A stretch of DNA of 31,176 nucleotides from an uncultured Clostridia bacterium (GCA_947629995.1 CANRFX010000003.1:1-31176); one strand, 5' to 3'; shown: positions 8,875 through 16,793, numbered from the stretch's first letter. A program made the numbers and translations. Notes: a model not told the origin generated them from the sequence alone.

Positions 8875-8954
8875 ATAAATTCATTCCTTTCCAATGTTAT
8901 GCCAATACTTAGGCATATACTAATCAGTACTTGTGTTAATATTGATTTTGAAAA

Positions 8955-9432
8955 TTATTTACAAAATCGATGCTTTCCTATGGTTTTTACATGAGGTCTT
9001 GACCAGATCCATTTGTTTGTTGCTGTAGCTGGATTAAAATAATAGATGCATCCTCCTGTTGGGTCCCAACCATTAATGGCATCTTGTGCTGCTTTATACA
9101 CTGTTGAATTTTCTGCAATAGGATGATTTATTTGTCCATCTGCAACTGCTGTAAATGCTCCTGACTGATAAATCACACCTGATATTGTGTTTGGGAATTT
9201 TGAATCCTTTACCCTATTTAAAATAACAGCACCAACTGCAACTTGTCCTTCATATGGCTCTCCTCTTGCTTCACCATTAATTGCCCTTGCCATTAATTGT
9301 ACATCTGAGGTGTTCCCGAGTTGCTGCATAACTAATTTCTTTTTCTCCTATATTAAATCCAAAAAATATGAGAAATAAATTTAAAATTAATAACATTATA
9401 ATTGTAATAATTGTTTTTATTGTACTTTTCAA
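8955..9432 (-). CDS. sleB: Spore cortex-lytic enzyme SleB, +1 frameshift at in-frame CGG
   Basis: A lytic transglycosylase that degrades spore cortex muramic-delta-lactam peptidoglycan at germination. The catalytic part reads LMARAINGEARGEPYEGQ, with Glu of NGEARGE the expected acid, then GAVILNRV, GAFTAVADGQI and GWDPTGGCIYYFNP. An in-frame ATG exists at 9329, but it lacks a well-placed ribosome site and would leave no signal peptide. In the neighbouring frame TTG 9432 opens a clear signal sequence (Lys-rich start, about 20 hydrophobic residues, then EISYAAT) that runs into CGG at 9318-9316. Skipping the C at 9318 joins SYAAT to GNTSDVQLMARAI and gives 158 residues. There is no separate wall-binding domain, so this is a short SleB form. 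The TTG start is less certain than the frame joining. Confidence 0.87.
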
Positions 9433-9497
9433 AAAATCACTCTTTTCTATTTTATTTTTATTAGTTTGTATTTTTATTTTAAAAAATATTCCATTTT

Positions 9498-9526
9498 TTG
9501 AATTTTTTTATTTTTTATGCTAAAAT
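9498..9526 (+). promoter_or_regulatory. Promoter of the glycosyltransferase gene
   Basis: TTGAAT (9498-9503), a 17-base spacer and TAAAAT (9521-9526) with an upstream TG (extended -10, TGCTAAAAT) lie 33 bases before the start. Confidence 0.6.
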
Positions 9527-9559
9527 AAATCAAATAGAAATAGAAGGGATTATTAAAGT

Positions 9560-10688
9560 ATGAAAAACATTTTAATTTTTTATGCATCTTATGGTGGAGG
9601 ACATTTAAATGCCGCAAAGTCTATTAATGAATATATTTTAGAAAATCATAAAGATTATAATACAGAATTAATTGATTGTATGAAATATGTAAATAAAACA
9701 GTTGAAAAGGTTACGACTGCAGCATATAGAGAGGCTGCAAAAAAAGCTCCTTGGGTTTGGGGTAGAATTTACAATGATTCTCAAAAAGGTCCACTTGCTC
9801 ATCTTTCAACTAGAGCAAATATTATTATGGCTATTAAATTACTTAAGTTACTTCGTGAAAAAAAACCTGATTTAATTATTTCTACTCATCCTTTTAGTAG
9901 TCAAATGTGTAGTTATTTGAAAAGAAAAGGAAAAATTACAGCAAAAATCGCAACAATAATGACAGATTTTGCACCACATGATCAATGGTTAGTTGGTAGT
10001 GATTTTACTGATTTTTATTTTGTTGCAAATGATAAAATGAAAGATTATTTATTACAAAAAGGAATTGATGAAAATAGAGTTTTTATTACAGGAATTCCTT
10101 TATCTAAACGTTTTTTACAAAAATATGATAGAGCCGAAATTTTAAGACAATATAATTTACAAGAAGGAAAGAAAATCGTTTTATTCTTTGGCGGTGGAGA
10201 ATTTGGTTTAGGCAAATCTAAAACTTTTTCTATTTTTGAAAGTTTAATTGAACTTTCAAATGATATTCAAATTATTGCAATTAGTGGAAAAAATGAAAAA
10301 ATGAAAACAAAATTTGAAGAAGTTGTAGCTAAAAACAATGTTTCAGACCGAGTTAAAGTTCTTTCATTTACCAATCAAGTTCCTGAATTGATGAGTATCT
10401 CTGATTTAGTTGTTACTAAACCTGGGCGGAATGACCACAACAGAAAGTTTAGCTGCTAAATTACCAATGATTGTAATTAATCCAATTCCTGGTCAAGAAG
10501 AAGAAAATGCTGAATTTTTAGAAAGTAAAGGTGTTTGTATTTGGATAAAAAAAGATGATGATGTGAAAAATGTTTTGAGTAATTTGTTCTCGAATAAAGC
10601 TATGTTAAACGAAATGAAACATAATGCTACTTTACTTGGTCATCCTAATTCTACTAAAGATATTTGTAATATTTTACTAAAAAACTAG
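9560..10688 (+). CDS. UgtP/MGDG-synthase-like glycosyltransferase, +1 frameshift at in-frame CGG
   Basis: A GT28-type enzyme expected to move a sugar from a UDP-sugar to diacylglycerol (glycolipid, lipoteichoic acid anchor) at the membrane surface. The N-terminal domain has YASYGGGHLNAAKSINEYI, the signature of the MGDG synthase family, then STHPFSSQM, IMTDFAPHDQWL and GIPLSKRF. The C-terminal nucleotide-binding domain has LFFGGGEFGLGKSK. The first frame ends in ...LVVTKPG and then CGG (10427-10429), which leads to a stop at 10459. Skipping the C at 10427 gives KPGGMTTTESLAAKLPMIVI and PIPGQEEENAEFL, the expected acceptor-binding end, for 375 residues in total, the family's usual length. Single gene. 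The sugar and the number of additions cannot be told. Confidence 0.88.
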
Positions 10689-11169
10689 AAATTGTCGATG
10701 GGGCAGATTGTTATTGGTGTCATTGGGGACGGGGCATTTTGACAATATTGTCGTTGGGGACGGAGCTTTTTGACAATTTTTTTGCGAATAATGTGCAAAT
10801 AAAAAGTTTAATATATTTTTTCTTAATAACGCCCAGCTACATAACAGACTATAAAAAGGCTTTATAATTATATTTTGAGTAACTGCGTAAGCGACCAAAT
10901 GGAACGAAGTGAAGTGCGATCTGGAGCAACTGACATTTAATATTTTATTATGGAAGTTGCGACACCAAAGTTATGAAAAAATATCATTATAAAGCCTTTT
11001 AAATAGTCTGTAATTTGCTGGTCCCCCCGAATTGTTATTAATAAAAAATATATTAAACTTTTTTAATTCTAGTCACAATACAAAAAAATTGTCAAAAAGC
11101 TCCGTCCCTCATGGCAATTATTGTCAAAATGCCCCGTCCCCAATGACAATCTGCCTCCGACGACAATTT
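10689..11169. repeat. Long imperfect palindrome (MITE/REP-like unit) between convergent genes
   Basis: The whole 0.48 kb gap between the glycosyltransferase stop and the recR stop is one interrupted inverted repeat with arms of roughly 200 bases. The outer end AAATTGTCG (10689) faces CGACAATTT (11161-11169). Further in, GGGGACGGGGCATTTTGACA and GGACGGAGCTTTTTGACAAT occur on the left strand and again, inverted, on the right. GTTTAATATATTTTTT and AGGCTTTATAAT also recur inverted. The centre contains TGGAACGAAGTGAAGTGCGA. It is much richer in G+C than its neighbours. TAG flanks both ends and could be a short target duplication. No protein is credible. It could fold as one long RNA hairpin and end transcription in both directions. 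Confidence 0.7.
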
Positions 11170-11768
11170 TAGATTTCTCTTCTTCCTTCTAATGCTTTTG
11201 TAAGTGTAATTTCATCTGTGTATTCTAAATCACCACCAACTGGAATTCCATGTGCAATTCTTGTTACTTTAACTCCTAATGGTTTAATTAATTTAGAAAG
11301 ATACATTGCTGTTGCTTCTCCTTCTACTCTAGGATTTGTCGCTAGTATTACCTCTTTTACAGTTCCATCCATTAATCTTGCTAAAAGTTCTTTTATTTTA
11401 ATATCATCTGGTCCTATTCCATTCATAGGAGAGATTGAACCATGCAAAACATGGTAAACACCTTTAAATTCATGTGTCTTTTCCATTGCTATTATATCTC
11501 TTACATCTTCAACTACACATATTGTTGATGCATCTCTTTTGCTATTAGAACAGATAAAACATGGATCTGTGTCTGAAATATTAAAACATTTGCTACAATA
11601 TTTTAAGTTTTTCTTTGCATTTACAATAGAATCTATAAATTCCTTTACCTCTGCTTCAGAACAATTTAGCATATAAAAAGCAAGCCTTGCGGCAGTTTTA
11701 TGCCCAATGCTTGGTAATCTTTCAAAACTTTCTATTAATTTTTCTATTGATGGTGAATACAATGACAT
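11169..11768 (-). CDS. recR: Recombination mediator protein RecR
   Basis: A 199-residue DNA-binding ring protein that, with RecO/RecF, loads RecA at gaps. It has a helix-hairpin-helix LPSIGHKTAARLAFYML, a zinc site CSKC...CFIC (about residues 58-72), a Toprim domain with VVEDVRDIIAMEKT and ATNPRVEGEATAMYL, and a C-terminal HGIPVGGDLEYTDEITLTKAL with GRRE. The length is standard. It is last gene of dnaX-ybaB-recR, 4 bases after the ybaB stop. Its stop codon touches the end of the palindromic repeat. Confidence 0.97.
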   Translation of the reverse strand: MSLYSPSIEKLIESFERLPSIGHKTAARLAFYMLNCSEAEVKEFIDSIVNAKKNLKYCSKCFNISDTDPCFICSNSKRDASTICVVEDVRDIIAMEKTHEFKGVYHVLHGSISPMNGIGPDDIKIKELLARLMDGTVKEVILATNPRVEGEATAMYLSKLIKPLGVKVTRIAHGIPVGGDLEYTDEITLTKALEGRREI

Positions 11769-11772
11769 TTTT

Positions 11773-12120
11773 TTAGAACCCCATTCCTGGTATATTAAAC
11801 TTTCCTAATTGTGCTGCTTGTTCACTATCTACTTTTCTTAATGCTTCATTTGTACATGTTAAGATTAAATCTTCTAACATTTCTACATCATCTGGATCTA
11901 ATACTTCTGGTTTAATTTTGATTTCTTTTATTACTTTTTCTCCAGATACTTTTACTGTTACTGCTCCTCCACCTACTGATGCATCAAATTCTTTTTGAGC
12001 TAATTCTGCTTGTGATTTCTCCATGTCTGCTTGCATTTTTTTGGCTTCTTTCATTAAATTGTTGATATTCATTCCGCCAAAGCCTCCCATTCCTCCTGGA
12101 AATCCTCCTCTTTTACTCAT
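11773..12120 (-). CDS. ybaB: Nucleoid-associated protein, YbaB/EbfC family
   Basis: A 115-residue small dimeric DNA-binding protein. It has a Gly/Met-rich start (RGGFPGGMGGFGGMNINNLM), a helix with EAKKMQADMEKSQAELAQKE, the family core VGGGAVTVKVSGEKVIKEI and IKPEVLDPDDVEMLEDLIL, and a C-terminal Gly/Met tail. Start ATG 12120 follows AAAGGAG. It lies 21 bases after dnaX and 4 bases before recR, the conserved order in Firmicutes. Confidence 0.95.
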   Translation of the reverse strand: MSKRGGFPGGMGGFGGMNINNLMKEAKKMQADMEKSQAELAQKEFDASVGGGAVTVKVSGEKVIKEIKIKPEVLDPDDVEMLEDLILTCTNEALRKVDSEQAAQLGKFNIPGMGF

Positions 12121-12141
12121 GTTTTTTCTCCTTTCTCTTTA

Positions 12142-13803
12142 TTAATCTATTATATTAAATGGTATATCAGATTGATTCGCAAAATTTTTTAAATTTTCTT
12201 CTTTTGACATTACATGATTTTGGTTATTGCCTTGATTAAGTATATATTTTATTTGCATTTCTTTTCCACAAGCAATCGAAACTAGTTTAGAAATTTCTCT
12301 CATATTTTCTTGTTTTTCTAATACTGTTTTTCCAAATGAAGTAATTCCTTGTGGGAATTCAATTCCTACAGTCATGTCGTTAATTTGTTTTGCTTTTGTT
12401 CCTAACAAATTTGTATATAATACAATTTTTCCATTTTTTCTTAAATCATTTACAATTTCTGGCCAGTATTCTTCTGAATTTTTACTATTTGCAAAACTTT
12501 TTGAATCTTTTGGATTCATTGTTTCTTTACTTTTTTCTTGATTTGCATTACTTGGATTTACAGTATTTGGTTTATTTTGTGTTTGGTTTTCAGTACTTAC
12601 AAATCTTGGCTGTTCTTGCTGGATGTTTTGCATACTTTGCATAGGTTGTTGTACTTTATTTGTTCCTGATTTTAAATATTGTTCTATTTTTTTTACTCTT
12701 TCTTCTATATTGTTATTTATATCAGTTTGTTTATTGCATAATTTAATTATTCCCGCTTCAAATACAATAGTTTTTTGAGTTGCCCACTTTACTTGCGTTT
12801 CTAGTGCTGATAATTTGTCTATTAAATCTACTAATCTTTCTTTTGTTATATTTTTTGCAAATTCATCTATCTGCTTTTTTTCTTCTTCATTATATAAATC
12901 AATTTTCTTTGTTGCTTGATAAACTAGTATATCTTTTACATATTTAATCATTTCCCAAATTAAATTTGAAATATCTTTTCCTTCATTCAACATCTGGTTA
13001 ATTGCTTGTAGAGCTTTATCTACATCATATTCTGTTATTGCTTCTAAAAGGTTACTTACAAATATTGTTTTTGGAATGCCTACTAAATCTTTTACTTTAT
13101 CCTCATCTATTTTATTTTCTCCATCTTGAACACATCTTTCTAAAATTGACAAACTATCTCTCATTGCTCCTTCTGACAAAGTTGCAATGGCAGATAATGC
13201 ACCTTTTGTTGATTCTATATTGCTTTCTTTACACACAATTTCTAGTCTTTTTATAATATCTTCATTAGATATTCTTTTAAAATCAAATCTTTGGCATCTA
13301 GATAAAATTGTTGCTGGTAATTTTTGTGGCTCTGTTGTTGCTAAAATAAATTTTACATGCTCTGGTGGTTCTTCCAATGTCTTTAATAATGCATTAAATG
13401 CACCTATTGAAAGCATATGCACCTCATCAATAATGTAAACTCTGTATTTTGCTTTTGTTGGCAAAAAGTTTACTTCTTCTCTTATACTTCTAATATCTTC
13501 TACACTATTGTTTGAAGCTGCATCCATTTCTACTATATCTGTTAATGAGCCAGAAATTGCTCCCATGCAAATTTCACATTTATTACATGGTTCTCCATTT
13601 TGTGGGTTTAAGCAATTAATTGCTCTTGCTAAGATTTTGGCAGCAGACGTCTTTCCTGTTCCTCTTCCACCATTGAATAGATATGCATGCCCTACACGAC
13701 CTGCAATTATTTGATTTTTTAATGTTTTTGTTATATGTTCTTGACCTACCATTTCTGAAAATGTTATTGGCCTGAATTTTCGATAAAGAGCGGTATACCC
13801 CAT
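12142..13803 (-). CDS. dnaX: DNA polymerase III gamma/tau subunit
   Basis: A 553-residue clamp-loader ATPase of the replisome. It has YRKFRPITFSEMVGQEHI, Walker A GGRGTGKTSAAK, a zinc site CLNPQNGEPCNKCEIC, Walker B DEVHMLS, sensor 1 ATTEPQKLPATILSRCQRF and sensor 2 GAMRDSLSILE. A low-complexity Gln/Asn/Lys linker (about residues 375-435) precedes a C-terminal tau domain. The frame opens at GTG 13812, but ATG 13803 (MGYTALYRKFRP) gives the usual N-terminus and better spacing from AGGATG. It starts just after the SRP RNA gene. No dnaX-type slippery site was searched for exhaustively. Confidence 0.95.
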   Translation of the reverse strand: MGYTALYRKFRPITFSEMVGQEHITKTLKNQIIAGRVGHAYLFNGGRGTGKTSAAKILARAINCLNPQNGEPCNKCEICMGAISGSLTDIVEMDAASNNSVEDIRSIREEVNFLPTKAKYRVYIIDEVHMLSIGAFNALLKTLEEPPEHVKFILATTEPQKLPATILSRCQRFDFKRISNEDIIKRLEIVCKESNIESTKGALSAIATLSEGAMRDSLSILERCVQDGENKIDEDKVKDLVGIPKTIFVSNLLEAITEYDVDKALQAINQMLNEGKDISNLIWEMIKYVKDILVYQATKKIDLYNEEEKKQIDEFAKNITKERLVDLIDKLSALETQVKWATQKTIVFEAGIIKLCNKQTDINNNIEERVKKIEQYLKSGTNKVQQPMQSMQNIQQEQPRFVSTENQTQNKPNTVNPSNANQEKSKETMNPKDSKSFANSKNSEEYWPEIVNDLRKNGKIVLYTNLLGTKAKQINDMTVGIEFPQGITSFGKTVLEKQENMREISKLVSIACGKEMQIKYILNQGNNQNHVMSKEENLKNFANQSDIPFNIID

Positions 13804-13820
13804 ATTTATCACATCCTATC

Positions 13821-13950
13821 AAAAAAAGTTGCTTTTCTTAATCCCTCTATGGAAAGACTCCACATAAAGATATCTACTTATTGCTGCTTCCTTCCGGACC
13901 TGACAAGATTCATAGGTCTTTATTGGATTCTCTCCATACAAAGATTAAGC
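13821..13950 (-). ncRNA. ffs: Signal recognition particle RNA (small bacterial type)
   Basis: The minus strand carries the SRP domain IV signature GTCAGGTCCGGAAGGAAGCA, followed by GCAATAAG. Flanking arms pair: GCTTAATC (from 13950) with GATTAAG (to 13837), TATGGA with TCCATA, and AAGACC/GGAGTCTT-like segments. A run of seven T at 13827-13821 ends the transcript. It lies between the tadA gene pair and dnaX, as in many clostridia. The exact ends are estimated from pairing. Confidence 0.92.
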
Positions 13951-13965
13951 TATGCAACCATTTGT

Positions 13966-13994
13966 ATTATATACTTATTTTTACTTTTTATCAA
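13966..13994 (-). promoter_or_regulatory. Promoter of the SRP RNA gene
   Basis: The minus strand has TTGATA (13994-13989), a 17-base spacer and a perfect TATAAT (13971-13966), about 16 bases before the first paired base of the RNA. Confidence 0.75.
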
Positions 13995-14000
13995 GTAATT

Positions 14001-14756
14001 TTAGTTAGAATTTACTCTTTTAAAGATAAAATCTTTTAAGTCTGTTATTTCTTTTGATGTTGTTCCTTGTTCTATAACATCTTCTACTGGCAAGTCTAAA
14101 TTTATTGTTGTTTTGTATTTGTTTCCTTCTGCAATTTTTATTGTTAAATCAAATGTAATTTTTGCGTTTAAATCTTCTTGTTTTACTTCTGCTTTTTTTA
14201 ATAATTCAAGGTGATTGATTTCTTCTTCATTAGAATTATATCTTACTATATTATCATTTGAAATGCGGAAAGCAATTATTCCACCTTGGTTTGAAATAGT
14301 TAAATTTTTTAAATTTGATTCCATTTCACCTTTATAGCTTATTGTTTCGACTATATTTTCTTCTGTGTTTTTAAACAGTTTATTTTCAGGATTTTCATCT
14401 GGTTTGTATAATTTTATGTTATCTTTTTTATTTGATTCAATTTGTATGTTATCAATTATTACTGATTCTATTGCTTCTGTTTTTCCATGATTATTATTTT
14501 TGTCAAGATATAAATAAATATCATTACTTTGATAAACATCAAATGCCCATTTTGTATCTGTACTTTCTACATCTATACCTTCACATGAACTAATCAAAGC
14601 TATTTTGGTTAGTTCAAAAGGCATATCAGTTTCCCCTTCAACATTGTATTTTAGAATAACTATTCCTAATGCAAACAAAAAAATGAAAATTATCAAAATA
14701 ATTATAACAATATGGAAATATTTTTTTGTAGATATGTTTTTAAATTTGCCTAACAT
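14001..14756 (-). CDS. Membrane-anchored hypothetical protein
   Basis: A 251-residue protein with a basic N-terminus (KFKNISTKKYFH), one membrane helix (about residues 15-37, rich in Ile) and an outward-facing beta-rich domain with many Asn, Glu and Lys. I recognise no domain or catalytic motif. Start ATG 14756 follows AGGAGG. It begins 14 bases after the tadA stop, so it is probably co-transcribed with tadA and read towards the SRP RNA gene. Function unknown. Confidence 0.7.
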   Translation of the reverse strand: MLGKFKNISTKKYFHIVIIILIIFIFLFALGIVILKYNVEGETDMPFELTKIALISSCEGIDVESTDTKWAFDVYQSNDIYLYLDKNNNHGKTEAIESVIIDNIQIESNKKDNIKLYKPDENPENKLFKNTEENIVETISYKGEMESNLKNLTISNQGGIIAFRISNDNIVRYNSNEEEINHLELLKKAEVKQEDLNAKITFDLTIKIAEGNKYKTTINLDLPVEDVIEQGTTSKEITDLKDFIFKRVNSN

Positions 14757-14770
14757 TTTTCCTCCTATTT

Positions 14771-15256
14771 TTACTTTTGTTCTTTCTTTTTTGTTTTTCT
14801 TAGTTTTTTAAAAAATTCTTTTAGTATTTTTTCACATTCTTCTTTTCTAATTCCTGTTTCCACTTCTATTTTATGATTAAATTCATAGTCTTGTAATAAA
14901 TTTAATACTGATCCACATGCTCCTGTTTTTTCGTCCATTGTTCCTATATAAATTTTTTTGATTCTTGATTGTATTAATGCTCCTGCACACATTGGACATG
15001 GCTCTAATGTTACATACATTTCACAGTCTAATAGTCTCCACGCTCCTAATTTTTTGCTTGCTTTTTGGATTGCTATTATTTCTGCATGTTTGGTTGTGTC
15101 TAATTTTGTTTCTTTTTGGTTGTGTGACCTTGCTATAATTTTCCCGTCTTTTACAATAACACATCCTACTGGTATTTCTAGTTTTGCTTCTGCTTTTTTT
15201 GCTTCTTCTATGGCTTTTTCCATCCATTTTTCTTCTATTGTCACTGTTTTAATCAC
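14771..15256 (-). CDS. tadA: tRNA-specific adenosine deaminase
   Basis: A 161-residue zinc deaminase that converts A34 to inosine in tRNA-Arg(ACG), allowing CGU/CGC/CGA reading. It has the HAEIIAIQKA motif (zinc His and catalytic Glu), LEPCPMCAGALIQSRIKKI (two zinc Cys) and GACGSVLNLL with NHKIEVETGI. Start GTG 15256 lies 4 bases after AAGG. The frame also contains later GTG/ATG codons, but these lack a ribosome site. This enzyme helps read three of the CGN codons but not CGG, which matters for the CGG observation below. Confidence 0.94.
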   Translation of the reverse strand: MIKTVTIEEKWMEKAIEEAKKAEAKLEIPVGCVIVKDGKIIARSHNQKETKLDTTKHAEIIAIQKASKKLGAWRLLDCEMYVTLEPCPMCAGALIQSRIKKIYIGTMDEKTGACGSVLNLLQDYEFNHKIEVETGIRKEECEKILKEFFKKLRKTKKKEQK

Positions 15257-15294
15257 TTGTCCTTTTTTGATTTTTTTCTTTATTTTTACTTCAT

Positions 15295-15333
15295 TATTTT
15301 AGCATAATTTTTATTATTTTACAACACACTTAT
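15295..15333. repeat. 39-bp direct repeat, copy 1 (tadA promoter)
   Basis: TATTTTAGCA, one variable base, then AATTTTTATTATTTTACAAC and ACACTTAT. It matches 16702-16740 with one mismatch (T here, C there). This copy contains the tadA promoter. Confidence 0.75.
15296..15324 (-). promoter_or_regulatory. tadA promoter
   Basis: The minus strand has TTGTAA (15324-15319), a 17-base spacer and TAAAAT (15301-15296) with TG one base upstream (TGCTAAAAT), 40 bases before the start. Confidence 0.6.
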
Positions 15334-15393
15334 TAAGATAATAAGCAAAAGTAAACAAGCAATTCAAAGCAATAACTAACAATATTTTATTTA

Positions 15394-16224
15394 CTATTTT
15401 CCCGTTTTTTTCAAACTTTTTTTATTTTCTTTTTCTAATTGTTTTAAACTTTTTTTAGGTGTTGGCAAATCTTCTGGCATAGTTCCACCATTTTTAGCTA
15501 TTACTTCTCTAATATTTTTGCCAATATTATAATGAGTTTTATTAGCTTCTTTTTCTGTCTGTATGTTATCTTTCTTTAATTTTTGTTCTGTTTGAGAAAT
15601 TCTAAATAAATTTGCAATTAACTCATCGCTTCCCATATTATCTAAAATATCTTCTCTATATCTTAATCCTTTCCTTTTTGCAATATCATCAGCTGTTTCT
15701 CCATTATACAAGCCTTTATATCCAAAATTATGAAATCTATCAAAATTTTTAACTCCTGCATTTTTAGCTGTCTTATTAAGTGAATAATTGCCTTTCTTCG
15801 TTAAGTTTCTTTGATAAAATCTTTTCTCATCTTCAGTTAATAAACTATACTCTTTCTCGTTAATTTCTTGTTTTCTAGTTTGAACTGCAAAATATGTTTG
15901 AGCAAGAGCAATTACTTTTTTTCTACTATCTCCGTTTTGTGCTATTAAATAACATGCATAACGAGACAATTTATAATCTATTTGTTTTCTTTTTGCACCA
16001 GAACCTATTTGAACCATTTTGTCGGCTTCGACAAAATGGTCTAAAGCATTAACATTGCTATTCTCACAAGCCATTTTTGCTTTTTCTATTACACCATCAA
16101 ATTTTCTCCATTCTTTATAATTTAAAACAGTTTTCAATTCTCTAGCATACCAATATTCGACTCCATCTTCACCAATATGCTTTATATCTTCAAATGTTTT
16201 ACTATTTTTATTTAAATCATTCAA
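15394..16224 (-). CDS. dinD: DNA-damage-inducible protein D
   Basis: 276 residues, close to E. coli DinD (about 274), whose product is SOS-induced and reported to disassemble RecA filaments. Recognised motifs are ARELKTVLNYKEWRKFDGVI, AKMACENSN, RYACYLIAQNGDSRKKVIAL, AQTYFAVQTRKQEI, a YKGLYNGETADDI segment, MGSDELIANLFRISQTEQKL and NGGTMPEDLPTPKKSLKQLE. The start is TTG 16224, 7 bases after GGAGATG. It is a single gene with its own strong promoter and a palindromic operator. In many genomes dinD is accessory, and it lies here next to a split tRNA gene, so it may have come with an earlier insertion. Confidence 0.93.
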   Translation of the reverse strand: MNDLNKNSKTFEDIKHIGEDGVEYWYARELKTVLNYKEWRKFDGVIEKAKMACENSNVNALDHFVEADKMVQIGSGAKRKQIDYKLSRYACYLIAQNGDSRKKVIALAQTYFAVQTRKQEINEKEYSLLTEDEKRFYQRNLTKKGNYSLNKTAKNAGVKNFDRFHNFGYKGLYNGETADDIAKRKGLRYREDILDNMGSDELIANLFRISQTEQKLKKDNIQTEKEANKTHYNIGKNIREVIAKNGGTMPEDLPTPKKSLKQLEKENKKSLKKTGK

Positions 16225-16267
16225 TTATTATCATCTCCATTTTTTATTTATTATTGGTTTTGGTATG

Positions 16268-16296
16268 ATTATAAAACAATTGTTTGTAAAAGTCAA
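16268..16296 (-). promoter_or_regulatory. dinD promoter with SOS-box-like operator
   Basis: The minus strand has TTGACT (16296-16291), a 17-base spacer and a perfect TATAAT (16273-16268). The spacer contains the perfect palindrome AAACAATTGTTT (16274-16285). CAAACAATTGTTTT matches 10 of 13 defined positions of the Bacillus-type LexA box CGAACRNRYGTTYG, so LexA control is likely. Confidence 0.65.
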
Positions 16297-16351
16297 GTGA
16301 TTCGATAAATAAACTACAACCGGAAATGTAAACTTTTACTTTAATAATATA

Positions 16352-16396
16352 TAAAAAACACATTTCAATTTATTAAAATTAACAAATTAAAATGTG
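16352..16396 (-). terminator. Terminator of the split tRNA-Arg gene
   Basis: CACATTT (16359-16365) pairs with AAATGTG (16390-16396), extended inward by AATTT/AAATT. A T run follows on the minus strand. It lies 23 bases past the CCA end of the tRNA remnant and is read in the tRNA direction. Confidence 0.65.
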
Positions 16397-16418
16397 AAAA
16401 AATTTACTTAATAATAAA

Positions 16419-16465
16419 TGGTGTCCCCGAGTGGAATCGAACCACCGCAAGACCGGACTTAGGAG
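16419..16465 (-). pseudogene. 3' half of the chromosomal tRNA-Arg(CCU), separated by insertion
   Basis: The minus strand reads CTCCTAAG (anticodon loop), TCCG, the variable region, the T arm GGTTCGATTCC, CACTCGGGGAC and ACCA. The five bases GTCCG pair exactly with CGGAC of the 5' fragment at 21506-21467, while the sequence upstream here (CCGAGTTT) does not. It is therefore the original gene's 3' half, now more than 5 kb from its 5' half, and is not functional alone. Confidence 0.85.
16458..16465 (-). other. Attachment core, left end of element
   Basis: CTCCTAAG, the tRNA anticodon-loop octamer shared by both element ends and by the element's own tRNA. On this side the outward sequence (TCCGG) is chromosomal tRNA and the inward sequence is element DNA. 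Confidence 0.75.
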
Positions 16466-16701
16466 AAACTCGGTTACAATTTCAAATAGTATTCGATTTT
16501 TTTTAAAACCTTTATAAATCTAATAAATCGCAATGTTTTTAAAATTATTTTTTTAAATTTAATTTGTATTTTTAAATAATTTTAAATGTTATTTTATAAA
16601 ATTCGCGACATTTTCGCGACTTACTATCCGAAATTTCTATCCTACACTTTAGTACTCTAGACACCAATATATTATATTAATTTTTTTTATTTTTTCTTAA
16701 C

Positions 16702-16740
16702 TATTTTAGCACAATTTTTATTATTTTACAACACACTTAT
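16702..16740. repeat. 39-bp direct repeat, copy 2 (inside element end)
   Basis: 38 of 39 bases match the tadA promoter repeat at 15295-15333, in the same orientation. It keeps TTGTAA, the 17-base gap and TAAAAT, so it could fire out of the element towards the tRNA 3' half and dinD. Confidence 0.75.
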
Positions 16741-16744
16741 AATA

Positions 16745-16784
16745 AATAAAAAAATTAATGTAAGTATTTTCTCACATTAATTTT
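16745..16784 (-). terminator. Terminator of the integrase gene
   Basis: AAAATTAATGT (16751-16761) pairs with ACATTAATTTT (16774-16784) across a 12-base loop. On the minus strand a T-rich tail follows. It begins 9 bases after the integrase stop. Confidence 0.75.
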
Positions 16785-16793
16785 AAACTAAAC

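Larger units (their letters stand above)
16466..16793. other. Gene-free left end of the element
   Basis: 328 bases without a credible gene. From the att core outward it holds AT-rich DNA, two copies of TTCGCGAC (16602-16609 and 16613-16620), the second copy of the 39-bp promoter repeat (16702-16740) and the integrase terminator. The first pair may be integrase arm sites. Confidence 0.5.

Noticed and set aside
9327..9329. ATG 9329 as the true start of sleB
   Set aside because: The nearest GGAG is about 15 bases away, the product would lack an export signal, and a proper signal peptide lies in the adjoining frame up to the CGG.
10677..10898. Minus-strand 73-codon frame in the palindromic unit
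   Set aside because: It lies in inverted-repeat DNA and overlaps the end of the glycosyltransferase; composition is not protein-like.
16602..16620. CRISPR-like repeats
   Set aside because: There are only two 8-base copies with no spacer regularity. No CRISPR array is seen anywhere in the window.
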